The translations under genes and the position numbers were made by a program. Below the pieces are notes generated by a model. That model did not search any database and was not told the origin of the DNA. It was given only the letters and a program-made list of their open reading frames with translations. From Chionoecetes opilio (Eukaryota > Arthropoda > Malacostraca > Decapoda > Majidae), in the NCBI GenBank assembly GCA_016584305.1, contig JACEEZ010017961.1:62001-126000 (forward strand): a stretch of DNA of 64,000 nt, written 5' to 3'. This document shows, piece after piece, positions 57,005-64,000 of the stretch (its first letter is position 1; each line of letters opens with the position of its first letter).

Positions 57005-57369
57005 CAGACACGCCTTCAGTTTTCGAACATAATTCTTTCCCAAAAGTTGTTCTAAAACCGATTTGTTCTAAAACCGAAACAAAGATTTCCATAAGAAAGA
57101 ATATAAAATGGATTAATCCATTCCTGACCACAAAAATGACTGACTCAGTCACTGAAATCAAATAAAAAATCACTGACTCACAAAAATGACTGACGCGGCA
57201 TGACTGACGCGCACAGTGATGCATGCATGCTGTTCTTGCCGAGTAGCTTGTTCGGCAACCGAGTTATCGTACGGCAACCGGTGCACGGCGGTGCAATTAT
57301 GAGTTTGAAATTCTGTTCGTGAACCGATTTGTTAAAAAAGTGAGACTTTCAAAACCAGAGGTTTGACTG
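57005..57369. mobile_element. Family C2 copy 2, compact, 365 bp
   Basis: The left end CAGACACGCCTTCAGTTTTC and right end AAACCAGAGGTTTGACTG lie next to TA (57003-57004, 57370-57371). TTGTTCTAAAACCGA and GTTCGGCAACCGAGTTATCG subterminal repeats match the other C2 copies. No coding sequence. Confidence 0.75.
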
Positions 57370-58398
57370 TAGTATATTTGAATTTATTTATTGTTTTTTG
57401 TTTACCTCATACTGTGGCATTTGATATCTGTCCTCTCATTTTTCTCATGTGCTGCTGGACAACAACAGGTTTGTGCTGTTTGTTACAGCATGTTATCCAA
57501 TAATGGTTTTAACTCTTAATTTCCTTCCCAGTATCTCTTATGCTTATGCTTCAAATTTTATATTGGTTATATGTCATTTACATATCTTTTGTTGCCTGTT
57601 GTGCCCATTGTATTGTATGGTAAACATTTTTGCTTTGTTGCTTTTTGTTCTCAACATGTATGTTGTATAGCATAGCGTTGCCACACCATTTTTTACAGTT
57701 TCTAATATAAAACTCATGATGTGTTTTCTGTCATGTGGTGCAGCATGCTTTGCAACAAACTCATGTGTTCTCTCGTGCTATGCATTACAGTGTCTTTTAG
57801 TGCTGCCATTAATGCATGATATAAGTGATCTTCATGTGATCTCTTGTATAATGCAACTAACTTCTTGTGTTATCTCCTACAATGCATTACAACGTTTATT
57901 AGGCACGTGTTGGTGTTGCCATGTGTCTGCATGTAAAAAGATAAATTATCTTACTTTTCTTCTTTGTGTTACATAATTAAATATAGCAACATGTTCTACA
58001 TGAATTGTAAGCCTCAAAGTACCTGCAAATGTAATAGAAATTTGAATAAAACTTGGCTAGCATATTTATTCATATAATTTATTTCCTTGTCACAGATACT
58101 ATCAAAAAATATATATCTATATGAAGGTTATAGAGGAAGTGCAGGAATATTATGAGTATTTGAGTTACACATCGATTCTGTCCATTCTCTAATGCCGTCC
58201 ATTTTCTGTCTTTACCATGATCTCCCGGTGAGATGGCAGCACAATTGCTGCTTCAAAACTTTACTATAGTCAACCCATTTTATCATAGCCCCTCGGGTGA
58301 GCCAGGTCAAGTCCGTGGAGTTGTCATATCACCCCGCTAACTCCGCCATGCCACCACCCTCCTCACCTCATTCTCTCGCTTTTGCTCTCAATATAGTA
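57370..58398. other. AT-rich spacer, no gene seen
   Basis: No supported coding region. The TGCATTACA / ATGCATTACAACG motif recurs loosely at 57780-57900. Short open frames rich in Leu, Cys and Phe are not family-like. Confidence 0.45.
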
Positions 58399-59035
58399 CC
58401 GTAAATTGTGGCATACAAGTCGACCAGGCGTACAAGTCGACCGAGCGTACAAGTCGACCTCAAGATTATTAGCTCAAGATTACGTGTTAGGCCTATACTT
58501 GCCATATAAGTCGGCCCCAAAAATATGGTAGGCTACTGGTAGGCCAAAGCTTGAATGTGGATAGGCTACAGTACGGTATACGGTAACTTGTTGCAAAAAC
58601 ACATAACACCACACCACTTATATGAAGATATGAATCATTACTATAGGTCCACCTCTTGTTTTCACTTGAAAAACACCATAGTCCCCTGATAATACCACTA
58701 CATACTGTATATTATAGTAAAACACGGTACTATGACTGGACTGCACTTACCGGTGCCCTCCGTCATTTGCATATGTAAAAAAAAACCCAGTCCGTGTAGT
58801 TGTCTGACTGGCCGCTTGGATTCATGGTGGTCAGTGTTTACAATCTGAGTATCAGCTGTTCGAAACAGCCTATGGTTTTGTGTTGATATAAACTGAATTT
58901 CTAGTATTATTTTATTATGTGTATATTAATCTGTGTTAAATATGTTAAGTAAGTTCACCGAACACAAGTTTTAGTTGGAAATATTTGTGGTAACCTGCTG
59001 GAGTTACGGTAAGTGGTGTACAGCGATTGTTAGTA

Positions 59036-59504
59036 CAGGTTGAAGTTCCCAAGCTCGGCAACCTCGGGACCAGCGCCGAGCCGAGTAATGGAATTTTCCG
59101 ACTTTTAGAACGTAGATATATTAAGGGGGAAAAAAGCATGAAAATCACATGAAAAAAATCAGTCAATTTTCTCAGAAATAGTTAACACATTGTTCTTCCT
59201 TTTCTTTTCACTTCCACCAGTAGGTGTTCCTGGACGTTTGGGAGCCATAATACCAATAACAGACCTGTAGAAGTACACAAAATAACAGTGTACACAACTC
59301 TACAGTCACAACACCACTGAACAATAACAACAAACAAATCGGCGGGAAGAAACCAAGCGGCCTAGTGTTGGTGGCACTAGCGGCCGACCCGGCAACTATG
59401 CGCCGGGTTTTGGGTGTTCTGCCGTGTTTTGGAAAATCCGGAACCATAGCAGAGTTTTGGGTGTTGCCGAGTCTTGGGATGCCGAGTTTGGGAACTTCAA
59501 CCTG
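59036..59504 (-). mobile_element. Family B copy 2
   Basis: CAGGTTGAAGTTCCCAAGCT and GTTTGGGAACTTCAACCTG inverted repeats; TA on the left (59034-59035), TC where TA is expected on the right. It is about 90% like copy 1 in inverse. It holds the better transposase remnant at 59159-59248. Confidence 0.85.
59159..59248 (-). pseudogene. Tigger transposase N-terminal remnant, in frame for 29 codons
   Basis: Reads MAPKRPGTPTGGSEKKRKNN, then VLTISEKID and TGA. The last part is the beginning of the CENP-B-type N-terminal helix-turn-helix (L-T-x-x-E-K). The parent element's remaining coding region has been lost by internal deletion, and the TGA may simply be the deletion junction. Confidence 0.7.
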
Positions 59505-59638
59505 TCGTGCTAATCCACTTGTTTGCCACTCGGTGGTAGAGGTAAAAAGGTATTTTATCCTAGCCATATATATCGACTCCTAGTTTTGGAGAGATTTTTT
59601 CAGGCTCAAAGAGTCGACTTGTACGCCACCATTTACGG

Positions 59639-60170
59639 TATATTTTTTCTCTTATTTTGACTATTTTTCCACACCACCACTGAGGTTAAAGTTTAGATGC
59701 GTATTTTTTCTTTCCTTTTTTTGTTTTTTTATCAGGATATTTATCATCTGAGCTTGGCTACGGTATGGGCGGCAACGTCGCATGAGCTACCATGACAGGT
59801 GTAATGGAAGGTATACAGAATCGTTGTTTTACCGTCAAATCGCAAGCCATTCATAAAACCGTGCAGCCATATTATAGAACTATATGATTGAAAAATAGTT
59901 AATGTAACAGCTAACAGTATGAGAGAGAGGTCGTTTATCAGCCTGTTAACGGTGAATGAGACAACACTGCGGGAATCCCACCACTCCACCCGAGAGGCCA
60001 AGATATACTGGGTCGACTATACAGGGATCATCTTCCTCATGTCTCTAGCTTCCTTGGCGTAGACCCAGTCAGGTCACCACACCACTCAGTCAGTCCATTG
60101 TGAGTTTCCGCCTAACACAGACACCCTGTGTTCTGCACAGCACCCTCTTTTTCTTGTATATTTATACATA
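59639..60170. other. Spacer, no gene seen
   Basis: No supported coding sequence or repeat. It separates element H from the Tc1-like element. Confidence 0.45.
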
Positions 60171-60777
60171 CAGTAACTGCGGAAAGTGTCTGGAGCAGGT
60201 CCCGTTGACATGTGGTCAACCATATTTTAAGGGAGTAACAAACACAATAGTACATTTTCCTTCAATTTCAATTTCCTTCAATCAAGTCTGTGGCTTTTGT
60301 AGTCTTGCATGGGCGGCCTAAAACTTGAGAGGTGGCTGGTATTACGCCTGGAGGTAGGCCACTCGCTTGCTTGATCAAGGCAAAAAAGGCTGCTTCAGTA
60401 CGGCCCATCCTTTCACTAATTTCCTTCATAGACACCTTTTCATCAAGTAAGGCTAGAATACGTGCCTTCTCCTCTTTAGTAAACCTCTTATTTACCATCC
60501 TGAGTGCTTGTCTGAGGTTTGGGAGGCAAAATAATGGCAAGAACGAAGCCAGTCAAGGAGGTGGCAGAAATGAGCCAAGAACAGACTCCTCCCCCAACCA
60601 TGCCTAGGGCAGCACTACCGGGTAAACTGGCTAGGCAGCTACTTATAGTCATACTGAGCTGCCTGGCATATGATATGCCCGTTACACAAACCTATAGGCT
60701 GCTGAGCACGGGATGTAGCAAGAGCTTTGTCAATACGCCTCACGGGGCCCTGCTCCAGACACTTTCCGCGGTTACTG
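60171..60777 (-). mobile_element. Tc1-like element, internally deleted, 607 bp
   Basis: CAGTAACTGCGGAAAGTGTC and GACACTTTCCGCGGTTACTG inverted repeats of about 29 bp (one extra or changed base), continuing TGGAGCAGG / CCTGCTCC, flanked by TA. It carries a transposase N-terminus on the minus strand (60268-60498). The remaining length cannot hold the catalytic DDE domain, so the element is a deletion derivative. Confidence 0.9.
60268..60498 (-). pseudogene. Tc1-like transposase N-terminal DNA-binding domain
   Basis: MVNKRFTKEEKARILALLDE, KVSMKEISERMGRTEAAFFA, then SGLPPGVIPATSQVLGRPCK and a stop after about 76 codons. The first helix-turn-helix and the GRP(R/C)K AT-hook-like linker are characteristic of Tc1-type paired DNA-binding domains. 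The frame is undamaged up to the deletion point. If expressed it would be a DNA-binding domain without a catalytic part. Confidence 0.8.
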
Positions 60778-60796
60778 TATCTGTATATACAATATA

Positions 60797-60904
60797 CAGT
60801 CAAACCTCGGGTTTTGAACGTCTCCCTTTTCGAACAAATCGGTTCACGAACAGAATTTCAAACTCATAATTGCACCGGTTGCCGTACGATAACTGGTTGC
60901 CGAA

Positions 60905-60942
<38 letters not shown>

Positions 60943-61295
60943 CACAAAGGTCTGGCCAAGGGCACAACAAAAAGACGGTAACACAAAGCCCGCTTAGTTG
61001 CCAGTCCCTGTAAAGAAGACAGTAAGAGAATATATATATAAGAAAAAAAAAGTATAATGAAAAAAAATGTTATAATAAAAAAATGTTATAATAAAATATT
61101 ACATTGCATTTATAGGCATTTTTATGCATGAAATACAGCTAAAAAGGTAAAAAAAGGTCTTTATTTTGGAGGTCAGGAACGGATTAATCCATTTTATATT
61201 GTTTCTTATGGAAAAATGTGTTTCCGTTTTAGAACAATTCGGTTTTAGAACAACTTTTGGGAACGAATTATGTTCGAAAACCGAGGGCATGTCTG
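60797..61295. mobile_element. Family C2 copy 3, with poly-T-led insert
   Basis: CAGTCAAACCTCGGGTTTTG at the left; AAACCGAGGGCATGTCTG at the right; TA on both sides. A (T)n run (60909-60936) followed by CACATCACAAAGGTCTGGCC interrupts it. In inverse this is a poly-A-tailed 3' end, probably of a retroposon. The remaining sequence matches C2. Confidence 0.75.
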
Positions 61296-61297
61296 TA

Positions 61298-62410
61298 CAG
61301 GGAGGTCCCGTTATACGAGCATTCGATATACGAGAATCCGATGATACGAGATGTGTAAATTAGGGTCTATTTTCAATATACGAGATCGAAAATCCAATGC
61401 TACGACATTCAAACTGGGGTGAGTAAAATTACCAAGTTATTTACTAAAGTAAATTACAAGTTATTTACTAAAGTAAATTAAAAGTTATTTACTAAAATTA
61501 TAAAGTCATTTACTGACTACTATATGATTTTACCTAAGGTTGTACGATAATTATAATCAATCTGAAAATATGATAATTCTGGTGGCTCTGTACGACAATG
61601 TGGCCTACAAAAATTCACATCCCTGTTTGTTGGCAGCACTGCAGGCGGACAGCAACAACACGCGCTTGCCAACCTATCTCGAGCCTTGTTTTAGAGTTAG
61701 AATACGTCAAAATGTATGACGAAGTCATAGACGAGGTGAGTGAGAGGTGCAGGAAGATGTGCCGCGTGTGTGTGGGTGTGTGGGGAGGGCGGGGAGGGTG
61801 TGAGAGGTGGAATTAGCCAGCTCTCGTGTGTCTCAGTTGGGGAAAACACGAGGAAAAGTGAACGATGGACTGAACGATGTACAATGATTCAGATGCGCAG
61901 AGACGAGTTTGTGGGCAGTGGAAGAGGTCTGCGCACCCCTCCCTTGTCCCTTACCTACCCTACCCTCTAGAGTCTAGTGTATCCCGCGGCGTCCTAAAGA
62001 GTACATACAACGTCTTTGTTGCTTGTATGTATTGTGCCTTGTGAGTCGAATTTAGTGATTTGCTGGTTTACTTAATGTGCTTATTGTGACTTATTTGTGC
62101 TCTGTCCTACTGTGCTGTCACACTCTTAATTCACTGTGTTTTGTGTGGTGGTGTGGTGGTGCGGTGGTGCGGTGGTGTGGTATCCTATATTTGCCCTATA
62201 TTTGAGAGTTTGAGAGTTTGTTGTGTTTGCTATAGTTTATTTAAGCTTGAAAAACATGTCTTTTTTTTTCTTTCTTTTTTTTCTTTTAATTGATGGGGTC
62301 CTGGAACCAAACCTATATTTTACCATTAGTTATGTGTTTCGTTATACGAGATTTCGCTTTACGAGTATGCCAGGTGGAACCTAACTGCTCGTATCTTCGG
62401 GATCTCCCTG
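61298..62410. mobile_element. Family A copy 4, 1.1 kb
   Basis: CAGGGAGGTCCCGTTATACG and ATCTTCGGGATCTCCCTG inverted repeats. The left TA (61296-61297) is also the right TA of C2 copy 3. ATGTATGACGAAGTCATAGA followed by CGAG and GTGAGT is at 61713. It is the best reference copy of family A; A2 is about 90% like it. A short GTGGTGCGGTGGTGCGG repeat is at 62155-62180. Confidence 0.85.
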
Positions 62411-63036
62411 TACTAGCTTTAAACGAGAATTCAATGATACGAGATTCATGAATTTTCACCCATCTCCACAATATGAGCAAAATCTGTTCAATGATATGTG
62501 TTTCTGGCACGACAATACCTCCCTGTTTATTTTCCATTGATTTTGTGCCCAAGTATCCTTTAAATCACTTAATAAAGCATTATGTTTCTAATGTTATTCG
62601 TATGTTTGCCTATTCACGTTAAAAAAGAATGAAAGTGGTTACTGTAGATGAACATATATATAAACAAGGGTGACTGACATGCTGGTAGTGGGAAAATACT
62701 GTAAACGTATATTTTTTGTTCTCTTTGTTTTTGCTTTTCATTCTTTTTGTGCTTCTGTAACTTTCACATCACTACATACGGCATTATCTTTCAAATATTG
62801 TTAATATGTATATGCCTATAGTATACCTACTTGAAAGTGACCACTTGCAAGGCTCAATCAACCTATGTAGCAATACCTTAATCATATGAAAATTCGATAT
62901 ACGAGTAGGCTCCGTTGAACATATCTGATCATATCATTGCAAATATACTGTATACATTATTTGTATACACCTACCACTATGTATATATCAACCCCACACA
63001 CTTATTCAAGGGATACATTTTCAACCAAGACAATCA
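62411..63036. other. AT-rich spacer with an A-like fragment
   Basis: No gene seen. AACGAGAATTCAATGATACG near 62421 and AAATTCGATATACGAGTAGG near 62888 resemble family A ends and may be flanking A fragments. Confidence 0.4.
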
Positions 63037-63283
63037 GGCCGGTTGCATATTACCCAAGTCCGGAAAGGTTCGCCTTTTCTGGGTGAAGATGCTTAGTTGT
63101 CGCTCCGAAACTAAACATAGGATTTATTGAGGGTATTTTCGAGAAAATACCCTCATTGTGATTCCCATACAAAGTTACCTTTGAGTCCATTAGGAAACCT
63201 AACTTAACCTAACTGTTAGTGACCTGACGTGTTCAAGAGTAAAGTCGGTGAACCTTTCCAGACTTGGGTAATATGCAGGCCAG
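63037..63283. mobile_element. Family L: short MITE, 247 bp, with central hairpin
   Basis: GGCCGGTTGCATATTACCC and AAGTCCGGAAAGGTTC at the left are matched in inverse by GAACCTTTCCAGACTT and GGGTAATATGCAGGCC at the right. A perfect hairpin (63129-63154: GAGGGTATTTTC, GA, GAAAATACCCTC) lies near the centre. GGCC ends suggest a Harbinger-like element but no clean 3-bp duplication was found. Confidence 0.65.
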
Positions 63284-64000
63284 TCATATTGCCCACGTGC
63301 CTCCTACCTCTGGGCCTTCTGCTGAGGCCTCTCTATGCTAACAATTCAATAGGGCATTCTCATAAGCCCCACTACAATATGCCTCCAAAGAGAAGAGCTG
63401 GAATTTACTGTACAAAACGTTACAATTAAAGCAGGGAGTAGGGAGCTGTTACGATCATCATCTTCATCAGTAATTGGAACAACAGCTTCTTCAGTAACTG
63501 GCACAACAGTATTCTACTAGCAGTGCATTAAAACATTAGCGGCGTATCCTGAAAATAGTAGTACACCATCCTAGGAATTTCAAAATTGTACTCACTAATA
63601 TGTCCAGAAAACTGAAGGTTCTGGAATACTAGTTTCCGGATATTGATGGTCAACATCTACTTTAACAGGAATGTTCTAATAATAAACACCACACCAGCCC
63701 CCTTGTGCTTGGCATAAATCCAAACTGTATCTCAATAATATTGACTTTCTTATTGCATCTCTCACAATCTCTCCATTACCTTCATAGTCTGTTATAAAAG
63801 TTTTATATCTTCGTAGTTATCCCTTTCTCAAGCATAGCCTTTTCCCATTTAAACACGTATAATGACATACCTCTAACACTTACCTACCACAGCACACTCA
63901 AAAGCAAAATTCATAACTAAGCCTACTATTTCACCACCGATTTTTGACATTTGTGTCAACTCGACACAGCTACAGCTCATATAAAATTCCTCATCATGCT
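63284..64000. other. Spacer to the window end, no gene seen
   Basis: No supported feature. MPPKRRAGIYCTKRYN at 63379-63429 resembles the basic start of some transposases but is too short to assign. Confidence 0.45.

Larger units (their letters stand above)
58399..59638. mobile_element. Family H: TA-flanked element, 1.24 kb, with B inside
   Basis: CGTAAATTGTGGCATACAAG and CTTGTACGCCACCATTTACGG are inverted repeats with TA on both sides. Just inside, GTCGACC units repeat (58417-58458, GCGTACAAGTCGACC three times). Element B copy 2 lies at 59036-59504. No transposase of its own. Confidence 0.8.

Overview
The window is eukaryotic, repeat-dominated DNA. It holds no operons, no bacterial genes, no CRISPR and no convincing rRNA or functional tRNA gene. 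The mix points to an arthropod, and I infer a decapod crustacean: very long (GA)n, (GT)n and (AT)n tracts, many pogo/Tigger-type inverted-repeat elements flanked by TA, Ty3 and BEL retroelements, several LINE clades, and a tRNA-headed SINE whose tail ends in CAACTAGATGAATAC. The species cannot be fixed from the sequence. Only one stretch looks like host coding sequence: a 3'-terminal exon on the minus strand at 21617-21972.

Layout. 1-4.3 kb: a decayed Ty3/gypsy element (gag, protease, RT, RNase H, integrase), followed by AT-rich DNA that may include its LTR. 6.5-8 kb: two G-rich minisatellites around a small TIR element. 8.1-10.5 kb: an element with about 190-bp terminal inverted repeats. 10.8-17.6 kb: a Tigger-like relic invaded by two TIR elements and then present as a four-copy tandem block of 1.2-1.4-kb units. 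18-20.5 kb: a Harbinger-like MITE, another Tigger-like element and a hAT transposase tail. 21.6-27.6 kb: the putative host exon, a SINE, a CR1-like LINE with a shared 3' tail, and a long GA tract. 28.5-44.8 kb: nested elements, including a 10.1-kb foldback element (30590-40717) flanked by a 9-bp direct repeat, inserted in an older LINE and carrying an almost intact RTE-type LINE. 45.3-52.1 kb: a piggyBac relic inside a Tigger-like element, then a BEL/Pao element lacking RT. 52.7-64 kb: P-like, pogo-like and Tc1-like transposase fragments inside nested TIR elements, three of them back to back.

Families are given working letters. A: TIR CAGGGAGGTCCCGTTATACG. B: CAGGTTGAAGTTCCCAAAC. C1: CAGTCAAACCTCGATATAAC. 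C2: CAGTCAAACCTCGGGTTTTG. D: CAGTAAACCCTCTCGTATTC. E: CCGTAGATAAC. F: CAGTACCCTCCCGAGTTTCG. G: CACTAGGGTCCAACATAAAA. H: CGTAAATTGTGGCATACAAG. J: GGGCACGTCCACATGTGTGC. K: TAAGGTCGGTTCCCATC. L: GGCCGGTTGCATATTACCC. M: CAAACCTCGATTTCCCGG. N: long TIR with GTGACGTCA near its end. Most carry no transposase, or only its first or last few dozen codons, so they are non-autonomous and would need an enzyme from elsewhere. Paralogous copies inside the window supply empty sites for several insertions, which gives a relative order of events. No host pathway or gene network can be read from this window.
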